DNA of 64,000 nt from Allobosea caraganae (GCF_003351345.1 NZ_QQTO01000019.1:930001-994000), one strand, 5' to 3'. Shown: positions 43,742 to 53,062, counted from the first letter of the stretch. The notes: generated by a model from the letters alone, not told the origin. Made by a program: numbers and translations.

Positions 43742-44875
43742 TCAGCCCGAGCGCGGCACGGTCTTGCGCTCGCCGCTTTCGGCGGAGGCCTCGATCAGCT
43801 CGAGCAGGCGCTGGTGTTCGAGCGCATCGGCGAAGCTGGGCGAGGCCGGTGTGCCGGTGCGGATGGCGTCGGCCATCCGCGCCAGCAATTGCGCGGTGAA
43901 GAAGGGCGGGCCGGCGGGCACCTCGGCCGGCACGATATTATAGTGAGCGGGCACCTCCAGCTCCTTGAAGTCGCGAGCTCCGCGCCGCGCGCTCGCCACG
44001 ACGAGATCGGCGCGCTGGAGGCCGACCGTGTTCGCGGCGACCGGAGGGCGGGTCGCGATGACGAGATCGCCATCGGTGCCGTTGATCTCCAGGCGCACGC
44101 CGGTCGGGGCGTACATGTCGGTCTTGATGTGGAGGCTGGCGACGGCGCCGCCTTCGAGCCTGCCCTGGACCAGCAGCTGGTCGGGCGAGGTGACGTCCAG
44201 CACCTCGTTGGTGCCGACGATGGTGGTCTGCTTGTGCTGAGTCGTCAGGATCGCCGAAAGCTCGGAGAAGCCACCGAGCATGTGTTTGAGGCTGTCGAGC
44301 GAGTGGCCGCCCGCGATCGTGAGCGCCGTGGCGCCAGCGCGCTTGTCGGTGCGGTAGGCCTCGCCCGGTGGCAGTTTTGCGCCGGAATTGGCGAGCGAGG
44401 AGGTGAAGGTGTAGGAAATGACCTCACCGACATGGCCGTCGCGGACGAGGTCGCGGATGAAGTTGAGGGTCGGGTTGGCCCGGCCCTGCAGCCCGACCAT
44501 GTGCTGGACGCCGCTTGCTTCGGCCGCGCGCAGCATCGATTGCGCCTCGCTGCTGTCGAGGCCGAGCGGCCATTCGCAGAAGACGTGCTTGCCGGCGGAG
44601 GCCGCGGCCTCGACCAGCTCCTTGTGCTGCGCCACCTTCACCGCAACGATGACGAGGTCGATGTCGTCGCGCGCGACGAGCTTGCGCCAGTCGGCGAGCG
44701 CGTGGGGCACGTTGAAGCGGCGCGCCGTCTCGTCGGCGCTTTCCTGGCGGGTGGTGCAGACGGCGGTCACCGCGTATTGCGGCAGCTTCATCAGCGCCGG
44801 CAGATGCGCGGTGACGCCCCAGCCGCGCTCCGGGTTCGCCCCGATGATGCCGACGCGGATCTGCTGTTCAGCCAT
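43742..44875 (-). CDS. Gfo/Idh/MocA-family protein with EWP in place of EKP (Gal80-like)
   Basis: A 377-residue Rossmann-fold protein. NAD binding is indicated by VGIIGANPERGWG (8-20). The position of the catalytic EKP motif reads FCEWPLGLDSSEA (E101-W102-P103); the lysine that usually acts in catalysis is a tryptophan, as in fungal Gal80 and its relatives. AGGHSLDSLKHMLGGFSEL is the substrate-domain helix. It may therefore be a non-classical dehydrogenase or a nucleotide-dependent regulator. It is on the same strand as TctA and TctB and 46 bases downstream of TctA, so it is likely co-transcribed with a carboxylate transporter. Confidence 0.85.
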   Translation of the reverse strand: MAEQQIRVGIIGANPERGWGVTAHLPALMKLPQYAVTAVCTTRQESADETARRFNVPHALADWRKLVARDDIDLVIVAVKVAQHKELVEAAASAGKHVFCEWPLGLDSSEAQSMLRAAEASGVQHMVGLQGRANPTLNFIRDLVRDGHVGEVISYTFTSSLANSGAKLPPGEAYRTDKRAGATALTIAGGHSLDSLKHMLGGFSELSAILTTQHKQTTIVGTNEVLDVTSPDQLLVQGRLEGGAVASLHIKTDMYAPTGVRLEINGTDGDLVIATRPPVAANTVGLQRADLVVASARRGARDFKELEVPAHYNIVPAEVPAGPPFFTAQLLARMADAIRTGTPASPSFADALEHQRLLELIEASAESGERKTVPRSG

Positions 44876-44921
44876 GATGGCTCCTCTGGGTTTCTTTTAC
44901 TTGGGCGCGGGGCGGCAGGGA

Positions 44922-46427
44922 TCACCGGTCCTCGACGAAGGCGGTTTCGCGCGTTTTCTGGAAGGATGGCAGCATAATCAGGATGAGCAGGCCGAGTGCG
45001 GCTGCCAGCAGCACGGCGCTGATCGGACTGGTGACGAAGGTCGAGGCGCTGCCGCCGGAGAGCTGCATGGCACGGCGCAGGTTCTCCTCCATCAGCGGCC
45101 CGAGCACGAAGGAGAGCAGGAGCGGCGCCGGCTCGAAGCCCCACTTCATGAAGAGGTAGCCCATGAAGCCGAACAGGACGAGCAGCATCACGTCGAAATT
45201 GCTGTTGTTGAGCGTGTAGACGCCGATGCAGCAGAACACGATGATCGCCGGGTAGAACAGATGGTAGGGGATCTTCAACAGCGCGACCCAGACCCGGATC
45301 AGCGGCAGGTTGATCACCACCAGCATGATGTTGCCGACCAGCATGGAGGCGATGACGCCCCAGAACAGGTCGGGGTTCTTGGTCATGACCTGCGGGCCGG
45401 GCTGAATGCCATGGATCATCATGGCGCCCGCCATCAGCGCGATGACGGCGTTGGCCGGGATGCCGAGCGTCAGGAGCGGGATGAAGGAGGTCTGCGCGCC
45501 GGCATTGTTGGCCGATTCAGGGGCGGCGACGCCCTCGACAGCGCCGCGCCCGAAGCGATGCGGTTCCTTCGAAATGCGCTTCTCGGCGGAATAGGCGACG
45601 AAGGAGGAGAGCATCGCGCCACCGCCGGGCAGCAGGCCGAGGAAGAGGCCGATGCCGGTGCCGCGCAGCACCGCCGGCCAGGCCCGGCGGAAATCGTCGA
45701 GCGTCGGCCAGAGGTTCTCGATGCGGCCGCTGATGGTGACGCGTTGCTCCGGCTTCTCCAGGTTGGTGATGATCTCGGCGATGGCGAAGAGGCCCATGGC
45801 GAGCGGCACGAAATTGATGCCATCGGCGAGGTCGACAATGCCGAAGGTCATGCGCCTGGCGCCGGATTCGACGTCGGTGCCCACCGATGACAGCAGCAGG
45901 CCGAGGATGATCATCGCCAGCGCCTTCACCAGCGAGCCCTGAGCGAGCACGATCGCGGCGACGAGGCCGAGCACCATCAGCGAGAAGTAGTCGGCCGGGC
46001 CGAAGGCGAGCGCGACCTCGGCCAGAGGCGGAGCGAAGAGCGCGATGAAGAAGGTCGCGACGATGCCGGCGAAGACCGAGCCGAGCGCGGCTACGGCGAG
46101 CGCCGGGCCGGCGCGGCCCTGGCGGGCCATCTGGTAGCCGTCGAGGCAGGTCACGACCGAGGAATTCTCGCCGGGCAGGTTGACCAGGATCGCGGTGGTC
46201 GAGCCGCCGTATTGCGCGCCGTAGTAGATGCCGGCGAGCATGATCAGCGCCGAGGTCGGCGGCAGGTAGAAGGTCGCGGGCAGCAGCATCGCCACCGTCG
46301 CGACCGGGCCGATGCCGGGCAGGACGCCGATCAACGTGCCGACCAGCGCGCCGACGAAGCAGTAGAACAGGTTGCCGGGCTGGACGGCGATGCCCAGCCC
46401 ATGCAGGAGGTTGGCCATGCTGTCCAT
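44922..46427 (-). CDS. tctA: Tripartite tricarboxylate transporter, large permease TctA
   Basis: A 501-residue inner-membrane protein with about 11-12 hydrophobic segments. Family signatures are VGTLIGVLPGIGPVATVAML, GIYYGAQYGGSTTAILVNLP and PGENSSVVTCLDGYQMARQG near the N-terminus, and LGLLPGGGAMLSSFVAY with GVAAPESANNAGAQTSFIPL in the second half. The start at 46427 shares one base with the TctB stop (TGATG). With TctB and a periplasmic TctC it imports carboxylates in a secondary-active manner; the ligand depends on TctC. The TctC gene is not here but at 50894 on the other strand. Confidence 0.95.
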   Translation of the reverse strand: MDSMANLLHGLGIAVQPGNLFYCFVGALVGTLIGVLPGIGPVATVAMLLPATFYLPPTSALIMLAGIYYGAQYGGSTTAILVNLPGENSSVVTCLDGYQMARQGRAGPALAVAALGSVFAGIVATFFIALFAPPLAEVALAFGPADYFSLMVLGLVAAIVLAQGSLVKALAMIILGLLLSSVGTDVESGARRMTFGIVDLADGINFVPLAMGLFAIAEIITNLEKPEQRVTISGRIENLWPTLDDFRRAWPAVLRGTGIGLFLGLLPGGGAMLSSFVAYSAEKRISKEPHRFGRGAVEGVAAPESANNAGAQTSFIPLLTLGIPANAVIALMAGAMMIHGIQPGPQVMTKNPDLFWGVIASMLVGNIMLVVINLPLIRVWVALLKIPYHLFYPAIIVFCCIGVYTLNNSNFDVMLLVLFGFMGYLFMKWGFEPAPLLLSFVLGPLMEENLRRAMQLSGGSASTFVTSPISAVLLAAALGLLILIMLPSFQKTRETAFVEDR

Positions 46428-46885
46428 CAGAGGCTCCAGAACGACGGCCAAACCGGCATGGCCAGTCCGAGCCCTTTGACGAAGACGCCGACGCTGAAGA
46501 CGGCGAGGATGGCGGCCATGCCGGCAACCTGCAGCGGCTTGGTGTCGCGATTGGCGGCGGCCGAGATCAGCACGACCCCGGCGACCGCGACGGGCAGGCC
46601 GAGCGGCTCGAGCGTGGCGGCGAAGAATGTGACGCTGGCGAGCACGAACAGGATCGGCCGCGGCACCCAGCGCTCGAGCGGCGGGCCCTCGGTCGTCACG
46701 CCCTGCACCAGCATGATCGCTCCGAAGACGAGCTGGACCGCGCAGAGCAGGCGCGGCACGTAGCCCGGCCCCATCTCCAGCGTCGTGCCCTGCCGGAGCG
46801 AGGCGCAGAGCCAGAGCGCCAGGATCGCGACCGCAATCAGGAAAAGCCCGCCGATGACATCGTTCGGGCTGCGGACCTTCAACAT
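46427..46885 (-). CDS. tctB: Tripartite tricarboxylate transporter, small permease TctB
   Basis: A 152-residue inner-membrane protein with four hydrophobic segments, of the usual TctB length. IGGLFLIAVAILALWLCASL and TTLEMGPGYVPRLLCAVQLV carry the family's MGPGY-P motif. It starts the TctB-TctA pair; the 97 bases before it (46886-46982) hold no gene but must contain the promoter or a link to the upstream SDR, which ends at 46983 on the same strand. Confidence 0.9.
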   Translation of the reverse strand: MLKVRSPNDVIGGLFLIAVAILALWLCASLRQGTTLEMGPGYVPRLLCAVQLVFGAIMLVQGVTTEGPPLERWVPRPILFVLASVTFFAATLEPLGLPVAVAGVVLISAAANRDTKPLQVAGMAAILAVFSVGVFVKGLGLAMPVWPSFWSL

Positions 46886-46982
46886 GTCCCGTCTCCTCCT
46901 CGAGAGTGCGCGCTTGGCCTCATGGCTGCGCGTTCTGTCTTGATATTCGGCCGGGCTCTGCGGCCCGTGCCCTTACGTATCG

Positions 46983-47741
46983 CTAGCCGACCAGCCGCCC
47001 GCCATCGATGGGCATGATGATTCCGGTGACGTATTCCGCTTCGTCGGACGATAGATAGACCGCCGCGGCGGCGATGTCCGTCGGCCGACAGAGGCGCCCG
47101 AGCGGGATCGTGGTCACCAGCCGGTCATGGGCGGCGTCGGCCTCGGCCTCGTCCTTGAACATCTCGGAGAACATCGGCGTGCGGCCGACGGCCGGCGCGA
47201 TGGCGTTGACGCGGATGCGGTCGGGCGCGAACTCGCCCGCCATCGATTGCGTGATCGAGATCACCGCCGCCTTGGTCGCGTTGTACCAGGTCATGCCCGG
47301 GCGCGGGCGGAGCGCCGTCACCGAGGCGATGTTGATGACCGAGCCGCCGCCGACGCGGCGCAGCACCGGCAAGGCATGCGCCGCCATGTGGTAGAGGCTC
47401 TTGACGTTGATCGCGAAGAGCCGGTCGACCTCGGCCTCCGGCGTGCGGCCGGTGCGCGAGGGATGCTGCGTGATCGCGGCATTGTTGATCAGCACGTCGA
47501 AGCCGCCGAACTGGGCGTCGACCTCCTTCACCATCGCGGCGACGGAGGGGCCGTCGGCGACGTCGCATTGCACCGCGATCGCCGCGCCATTGCCGGCCTC
47601 GGCTGCAACCTGCCTGGCGGCGTCGAGGTTCAAGTCGACGCAGGCGACGCGCGCGCCCTCCGCGCGGAAGCGCCGGGCCATTTCGGCGCCGTAGCCGGAG
47701 CCCGCGCCGGTGATCAAAGCCGTCTTGCCGTTCAGCCGCAT
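46983..47741 (-). CDS. Short-chain dehydrogenase/reductase
   Basis: A 252-residue NAD(P)-dependent SDR. It has the cofactor motif TGAGSGYG (residues 10-17), D at the end of the second strand (VDLNLDAARQ, suggesting NAD), NNAAIT, and the active site S in NIASVTALRPR with W-YNATKAAV as the Y-x-x-x-K. It ends with a typical MPIDGGRLVG. It lies two bases downstream of the enoyl-CoA hydratase gene and is co-transcribed with it and the CoA-transferase. Confidence 0.92.
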   Translation of the reverse strand: MRLNGKTALITGAGSGYGAEMARRFRAEGARVACVDLNLDAARQVAAEAGNGAAIAVQCDVADGPSVAAMVKEVDAQFGGFDVLINNAAITQHPSRTGRTPEAEVDRLFAINVKSLYHMAAHALPVLRRVGGGSVINIASVTALRPRPGMTWYNATKAAVISITQSMAGEFAPDRIRVNAIAPAVGRTPMFSEMFKDEAEADAAHDRLVTTIPLGRLCRPTDIAAAAVYLSSDEAEYVTGIIMPIDGGRLVG

Positions 47742-47742
47742 C

Positions 47743-48516
47743 TCAACGTCCTACGAAAACAGGTTGGCGCTTCTCGACGAAGGCGCGCTTCGCCTCCTGC
47801 GCATCTTCGGTCCGGCCGAGCTTCGTCGTCATGTCCTGCTCGAAGCGGTAGCCGTCGCGCAAGGTCAGGTTCTCGACCAGGTTGAACGAGTCCTTGATCA
47901 GCTGGATGGCGAGCGGGCTCTTGGCGGCGAGCTCCGCCGCCAGCTCCAGTGCCGCCGGCATCAGCTCATTGGCCGGGCGGAGCTCGTCGACGACGCCGAG
48001 CCGGTAGAGCTCGGCCGCGCTGATCCGCCGGCCGGTCAGCAGCAGACGCCGCGCCATGGTCGGGGTGAAATGGCGCTGCAGGAACTTTGCGCCGCCGGCG
48101 AGGCCGACATCGACCTCCGGCATGGCGCAGAAGGTCGCTTCATCCGCGATGATCATGTCGCAGGAGAGGGCGAGCGCGAAGCCGGCGCCGAGCGCCGGGC
48201 CGCTGAGCACGGCGATGACCGGCTTGGGGCAGTCCATGACCGCGTAGAAGACCTCGCGCACCAGCCGGTTGAGGCGGCGATAGTCGCCCGGCCCCGCGAC
48301 CAGGCCGGCGCGCTCCTTGATGTCGGCCCCGGCCGAGAAGGCGCGGTCGCTGCCGGCCAGGATGATGGCGCGGACATCGGTGCGGTCGGAGAGGTCGTCG
48401 AAGGCGTGCAGCAGCTCTTCGCGGATCTCGCGGCTGAGCGCGTTCACCGGGGGGCGGCTCATGGTCACGGTGGCGATGCTGTCAGCCACCGCCAGGTGCA
48501 GGTGCTTGAAGTCCAT
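47743..48516 (-). CDS. Enoyl-CoA hydratase/isomerase family protein
   Basis: A 257-residue crotonase-fold enzyme. The CoA-oxyanion segments are SDRAFSAGADIKER and AVLSGPALGAGFALALSCDM, and MPEVDVGLAGG covers the active-site loop. It shares its first base with the CoA-transferase stop (48516). With the CoA-transferase and the SDR it makes a module that activates a carboxylic acid to CoA, hydrates it and oxidises the hydroxyacid. Confidence 0.9.
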   Translation of the reverse strand: MDFKHLHLAVADSIATVTMSRPPVNALSREIREELLHAFDDLSDRTDVRAIILAGSDRAFSAGADIKERAGLVAGPGDYRRLNRLVREVFYAVMDCPKPVIAVLSGPALGAGFALALSCDMIIADEATFCAMPEVDVGLAGGAKFLQRHFTPTMARRLLLTGRRISAAELYRLGVVDELRPANELMPAALELAAELAAKSPLAIQLIKDSFNLVENLTLRDGYRFEQDMTTKLGRTEDAQEAKRAFVEKRQPVFVGR

Positions 48517-49691
48517 CAGGCAGTCTCGCTGGTTTTGCGGGCCGGGACCGGCGCGCCGGCGGCGAGTTCGCGCCTGATCTCGGCGCCGTGCTCGTCGAGC
48601 ACCGGGGGCGGGGTCATGGCGATGCCGTCGCGGTTGCCGTCATAGATGATCGGGGTGCGCAGCGTCCGGACCTTGCCCTCGGTCGGGTGGGTCATGGTCT
48701 GGTCGATGCCGAGATGGCGCACCTGCGGGTCGGCGACGACCTCGTCGGCCCCTAACACCGGCGCATGCGGCACGTCGGCAGCCTCCAGCAGCGGCAGCCA
48801 ATGCGCGCGCGGCTGACTTGCGAAGATCGGGCGCAGCACGTCCTCGAGCTGGTCGTGGTTGCGGACGCGGTCCATGCGCTGGGCAAAGCGCGGATCCTCG
48901 GCGAGGTCGGGCCGGCCGATCGCCTGGAGCAGGCCGTTCCAGAATTTCGGCGGCGAGGACAGGTGCAGCGCGATGGTGCGACCATCGGCGCAGCTGAGGG
49001 CGAGCGATTGCGAGACCCGGCCGCGGTCGCGCGGGGAGGGCACCTTGCCGTTGACGAAATAGCCCTGGAACTGCTCGACGGCGAAATGCATCGTCGCCTC
49101 CAGCATGGAGATCTCGACGAGGCGGCCCTTGCCGGTGCGCTCGCGCTCCATCAGCGCGCCCATGATGCCGAGCGCGGCATAGAGCCCGGTGACCGAATCC
49201 GAGACGGCGGGGCCGACGATGCGCGGCTCGTCGGGCGAGACGAACATGCTGAGGAAGCCCGACAGCGCCTGCGCGACCGTGTCGTAGGCCGGGCGATGGG
49301 TGTAGGGCCCATCGCGGCCGAAGCCGGTGATCTCGCAATGGACGAGGCGCGGGTTCAGTGCGCGGGCCTGCTCCGGGCCGATGCCGAACTTGTCGCCGGC
49401 GCCCGGCCGCGAGTTCTGGATCAGGACGTCGGCGCCGACGATCAGCTCGCGGAAGGCGATCTGGTCCTCTTCAAGCGCGAAGTCGAGCGCGATCGAGCGC
49501 TTGTTGCGGTTGAAGGCCTGGAATTGCGGGCCGTACAGCCCTTTTTCGAAGCTGCGGAACGGGTCGCCGCTGCCGGCGCGCTCGACCTTGACGACATCGG
49601 CGCCGAGGTCGGCCAGCAGCATCGCCGCATAGGGGCCGGTGATGAAGCGGCCGAATTCGATGACGCGGATGCCCGCGAGGACGCGGGTCAT
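48516..49691 (-). CDS. CaiB/BaiF-type (family III) CoA-transferase
   Basis: A 391-residue CoA-transferase. The N-terminus VLAGIRVIEFGRFITGPYAA then LLADLGADVVKVERAGSGD is typical; the catalytic Asp lies in the region PAYDTVAQALSGFLS. FGRDGPYTHRP is the conserved loop. The ATG at 49691 is chosen for the family start; the upstream open frame is not similar. It is the first gene of the operon CoA-transferase, hydratase, SDR and diverges from a LysR regulator across a 155-base spacer with a LysR-type palindrome. Confidence 0.93.
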   Translation of the reverse strand: MTRVLAGIRVIEFGRFITGPYAAMLLADLGADVVKVERAGSGDPFRSFEKGLYGPQFQAFNRNKRSIALDFALEEDQIAFRELIVGADVLIQNSRPGAGDKFGIGPEQARALNPRLVHCEITGFGRDGPYTHRPAYDTVAQALSGFLSMFVSPDEPRIVGPAVSDSVTGLYAALGIMGALMERERTGKGRLVEISMLEATMHFAVEQFQGYFVNGKVPSPRDRGRVSQSLALSCADGRTIALHLSSPPKFWNGLLQAIGRPDLAEDPRFAQRMDRVRNHDQLEDVLRPIFASQPRAHWLPLLEAADVPHAPVLGADEVVADPQVRHLGIDQTMTHPTEGKVRTLRTPIIYDGNRDGIAMTPPPVLDEHGAEIRRELAAGAPVPARKTSETA

Positions 49692-49748
49692 GCCGGCAAG
49701 GCCTGGCGTGCTGAAACGGCGTGGAGCTTCACTGCTCGAACATCTCGA

Positions 49749-49763
49749 TTGCGTGACATGCAA
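49749..49763. promoter_or_regulatory. LysR-type box in the LysR/CoA-transferase intergenic region
   Basis: TTGC GTGACAT GCAA has TTGC/GCAA half-sites and contains the T-N11-A core (T49750, A49762) of LysR-type operators. It lies 58 bases before the CoA-transferase start and 84 bases before the LysR start, in the right place for both autoregulation and activation. Confidence 0.45.
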
Positions 49764-49846
49764 CGAGGGGAGCGACTTGGCGCTTTCAATGCAAACCAAG
49801 TTAGATCAAGCTCGATTGCAGTTTTCTCAACCGAAACGCCTCGCCC

Positions 49847-50761
49847 ATGTTGCGCCTGCCGCCGCTGAACGCCATCCGGGTCTTCGAGGCCGCCGGGCGC
49901 CATCTCAGCTTCAAGAGCGCCGCCGCCGAGCTCTGCGTCACGCCGGGCGCGGTCAGCCGGCACGTGCTGAACCTGGAGCAGCATCTCGGCGAGCGGCTGT
50001 TCGACCGGCATCATCGCGAGGTTCGCCTGACCGCGCTGGGCGAGCTCTACCTCGCCACCGTGCGCCGCACGCTGACCGAGCTCTCCGACGCGACCGAGGC
50101 CTGCACCGTGATGCGCGCCAAGGGCCTGCTGCGGCTAAAGGTGCCACCGACCTTCGCCACGCTCTGGCTGGTGCCGCGGCTGGCCCGACTCAAGGCGCAG
50201 CATCCAGACCTGACCCTGCAGATCACCACCTCGCACGACCAGACGCGCTTCGCTGCCGACGAGATCGACGCCGCGGTCGGCTATGGCGGCGATTTCGGCG
50301 TCGACATCCAGGTCGATCGGCTCTTCGGCGAGGTGATGGTGCCGATCGTCGCTCCCGCCCGCGACGGCGACGTGGACGGGCCGGTTCCGCCCGAACAGCT
50401 GGTGCGCCGCACCTTGCTGCATTCCAGCCACCGCCTCGAGGATTGGGAGCGCTGGTTCGAGGCGGCGGGGCTAGGTCCGGTCAATCGCAACGAGGGGCTG
50501 GTCTTCGAGAATTCGAGCCTGACCTTCCGCGGCGCGATCGAGGGCGTCGGCGTCGCGCTGACCCAGGTCGCCTTCGCGCTCGACGAGCTCGACAACCGCC
50601 GGCTGGTCATTCCCTGCGACATCCACTTGCGCGACGAGACCGCCTATGTTTTCGCTGTCCCGCGCGCCCGGCTGCGCGATGCGCGCGTTCAGCGCTTCCG
50701 CAACTGGGTGATCGAGGAGGCGCGCACGACCCGCGAACGCGGCGTCCGCTTCCTGATCTGA
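49847..50761 (+). CDS. LysR-family transcriptional regulator (GcvA-like)
   Basis: A 304-residue regulator. The winged helix-turn-helix is LSFKSAAAELCVTPGAVSRH (about residues 21-40) with ERLFDRHHREVRLT, as in GcvA/AmpR relatives (PPLNAIRVFEAAGRH start). The effector domain includes KVPPTFATLWLVPRLARLKA and a C-terminus ending in RGVRFLI. It diverges from the CoA-transferase operon and precedes tctC, so it likely controls both the transport and catabolic genes. Confidence 0.92.
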   Translation: MLRLPPLNAIRVFEAAGRHLSFKSAAAELCVTPGAVSRHVLNLEQHLGERLFDRHHREVRLTALGELYLATVRRTLTELSDATEACTVMRAKGLLRLKVPPTFATLWLVPRLARLKAQHPDLTLQITTSHDQTRFAADEIDAAVGYGGDFGVDIQVDRLFGEVMVPIVAPARDGDVDGPVPPEQLVRRTLLHSSHRLEDWERWFEAAGLGPVNRNEGLVFENSSLTFRGAIEGVGVALTQVAFALDELDNRRLVIPCDIHLRDETAYVFAVPRARLRDARVQRFRNWVIEEARTTRERGVRFLI

Positions 50762-50893
50762 GAAAAAGCCCCTGCAATCTTTGCATCCGCCGCACGCTGC
50801 GTGTTCCGAAACCGGAACGTCCTAGTCGTTGACGCAAAGACGGGCGCTGTTAGCATTCGACCAAAGGACAAGAAACCATCCGGGAGGATCGAA

Positions 50894-51868
50894 ATGCGCA
50901 GGTTGTTGACTGGTCTCGTTGCTTCGGCAGTGCTGGCCTTGAGTGTGCCGGTCTCGGCACAGGAATTCCCAAATAAGCCGGTGCGCATCATCGTGCCGTT
51001 CCTGCCGGGCGCAGGCAACGACATCTTGGGTCGTCTGACGGCCGAGCATCTGAGCCCGCGGCTCGGTCAGCCGGTTACTGTCGAGAACCGGGCCGGAGCC
51101 GGCTCGCAGATCGGCGTCGACTACGTCGCGAAGTCCCCGCCCGACGGCTATACGCTGCTCTGGGCTGCGTCGGACGGCGTCTCGGTGCTGCCGGCGGTCA
51201 AGGACAACATGCCCTACAAGGTGCCGGAGGATTTCACCTTCGTCTCGCGCATCGTCGAACTGCCCTTCGCTCTCGTGGTCTCCGCCAAGCTGCCGATCAA
51301 GTCGGTGGCGGATCTTCTGGCCTATGCCAAGGCCAACCCGGGCAAGCTGCGCTACGGCACCTCGGGCGTCGGCGGCGTGCCGCACATGGGCACGGTGCTG
51401 ATGGAGAAGCGCGCCGGGATCAAGCTCTCGCACATTCCCTATCGCGGCGTCGCCGCCGTGGTGAACGACCTTCTCGGCGGCCATGTCGACATCGGCTTCG
51501 TCACCCCGCCGACGATCAAGCCGCATGCGGCCTCGACCGACAAGATCAGGATCATCGCGACCACCGGCACGAAGCGCCATGCGCTCTTCCCCGACGTGCC
51601 GACGCTGGTCGAGGCCGGCATTCCCGACGCCGTCATCACCGCCTGGTACGGCCTGCTCGCGCCGGCCAAGCTGCCGGCCCCGGTACTCGACAGGCTGACC
51701 AAGGACCTGCGCGCCACGCTCGCCGATCCGCTGGTGCAGCAGCGGCTCGACCAGCTCGGCTACACGCTCTCGCCCCTCGAAGGCGCGCCGTTCCGCGACT
51801 TCGTGGTCAACGACCTCAAGACCTGGACCGCGCTCGCCAAGAGCGAGAACATCAAGGTCGAGGAGTAA
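50894..51868 (+). CDS. tctC: Tripartite tricarboxylate transporter substrate-binding protein TctC
   Basis: A 324-residue periplasmic binding protein of the Bug/TctC family. The signal peptide MRRLLTGLVASAVLALSVPV ends at VSAQ; the mature start FPNKPVRIIVPFLPGAGNDI and GQPVTVENRAGAGSQIGVDY are hallmark motifs, as are DGYTLLWA, LRYGTSGVGGVPHM and GVAAVVNDLLGGHVDIGF. The ATG has a good site GGGAGG (50882-50887). It stands alone, with a Gfo/Idh gene 126 bases downstream, and may serve the TctA/TctB pair at 44922-46885 or another one. Confidence 0.95.
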   Translation: MRRLLTGLVASAVLALSVPVSAQEFPNKPVRIIVPFLPGAGNDILGRLTAEHLSPRLGQPVTVENRAGAGSQIGVDYVAKSPPDGYTLLWAASDGVSVLPAVKDNMPYKVPEDFTFVSRIVELPFALVVSAKLPIKSVADLLAYAKANPGKLRYGTSGVGGVPHMGTVLMEKRAGIKLSHIPYRGVAAVVNDLLGGHVDIGFVTPPTIKPHAASTDKIRIIATTGTKRHALFPDVPTLVEAGIPDAVITAWYGLLAPAKLPAPVLDRLTKDLRATLADPLVQQRLDQLGYTLSPLEGAPFRDFVVNDLKTWTALAKSENIKVEE

Positions 51869-51994
51869 CGCATAAGGCCGCCGCGCTCCCCAGACGCGGC
51901 GGCTCCTCATTTTGCCGGTCGTGCCGATGCTGCAAGACGCCCCGCGCCCGCGGGGCGAGCCTTATCGCACGCCATGTGACGAGAAGGCGATTTC

Positions 51995-53062
51995 ATGAAA
52001 CAGCGTGTCATCCATGTCGGCATCGGCGTCTTCGGCCGACGCTGGTGCAGCGAATTCCTCAAGACCAACGTGGCGGACGGCACGATCGAGGTGGTCGCGC
52101 TCGTCGACCTCAACCCCGAGGCACTCGCCTTCGGAGCCGCCCAGCTCGGCCTGCCACCCGAGCGCTGCTATCAGGACGCGGCCAAGGCCTTCGCCGAGGT
52201 GAAGGCCGATTTCTGCACCGTCGTGGTGACGCCGGCCTATCACGAGGCAATCATCGACCTCGCCATCGCCCATGGGCTCGACATCCTCTGCGAGAAGCCG
52301 ATCGCCGACACGATGGCGGCGACGCTCCGCGTCGCCCGCAAGGTCGAGGCCGCCGGCCTCAAGATGGCGGTGACGATGAGCCACCGCTTCGACCAGGACA
52401 AGACGACGCTGCGCCGGATCGTGCGCTCCGGCGTCCTCGGCAAGATCAACCATGTCAGCCTGCGCTTCCTCGGCGACATGCGCCAGCACATGGCCTGGAG
52501 CTCGCTGTTCCGGCATGAGATGGCGGACCCGCTGCTGATCGAGGGCGCGATCCACCATCTCGACATCATCGCCGATTTCGCCGGCGGCGCGCCCTGCCGC
52601 ACCGTCTACGCCAATACCTGGAAGCCGAGCTGGGCGGCGTATGTCGGCGACACCGACGGCATCGTCACGATGGAGTTCGAGAACGGCGTGCGCGCCGTCT
52701 ATGAAGGCTCCTGCGCCCATTCGACCGGGCTCAACACCTTCTACAAGGAATATATCCGCGTCGATGGCGAGCTCGGCAGCGCCGTCCTGCATCACCGCGA
52801 CGTCGAGGTCTTCATGCGCCAGGACATCTGGCGCCAGCAGAGCCGCGAGGGCGGCGGCCAGAAGATCCCGCTGCTCGAGCAGCGCAAATGGATCAACAAC
52901 TGGCTGATCGAGCTGTTCTGCCAGTGGCGCGACGGCGGCCCGGCGCTGGAGACGCAGGTCGCGGCCAACGTCCAGGCCTCGGCGCTGGTCTTCGGGGCGA
53001 TCGAGAGCAGCCGTAGCGGCCAGGTCGTGCGGTTGCAGGAGTTGCTGGCGAAGGCGGCGTGA
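51995..53062 (+). CDS. Gfo/Idh/MocA-family oxidoreductase
   Basis: A 355-residue NAD(P)-dependent dehydrogenase. Rossmann motif VGIGVFGRRWCSEFL (about 6-20), catalytic EKP in ILCEKPIADTMAATL, and LIEGAIHHLDIIADFAGG, which carries the family's active-site His region. The coding start at ATG 51995 has the ribosome-like GAGAAGG (51979-51985). It is downstream of tctC on the same strand, and probably oxidises an imported sugar acid or polyol. Confidence 0.88.
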   Translation: MKQRVIHVGIGVFGRRWCSEFLKTNVADGTIEVVALVDLNPEALAFGAAQLGLPPERCYQDAAKAFAEVKADFCTVVVTPAYHEAIIDLAIAHGLDILCEKPIADTMAATLRVARKVEAAGLKMAVTMSHRFDQDKTTLRRIVRSGVLGKINHVSLRFLGDMRQHMAWSSLFRHEMADPLLIEGAIHHLDIIADFAGGAPCRTVYANTWKPSWAAYVGDTDGIVTMEFENGVRAVYEGSCAHSTGLNTFYKEYIRVDGELGSAVLHHRDVEVFMRQDIWRQQSREGGGQKIPLLEQRKWINNWLIELFCQWRDGGPALETQVAANVQASALVFGAIESSRSGQVVRLQELLAKAA

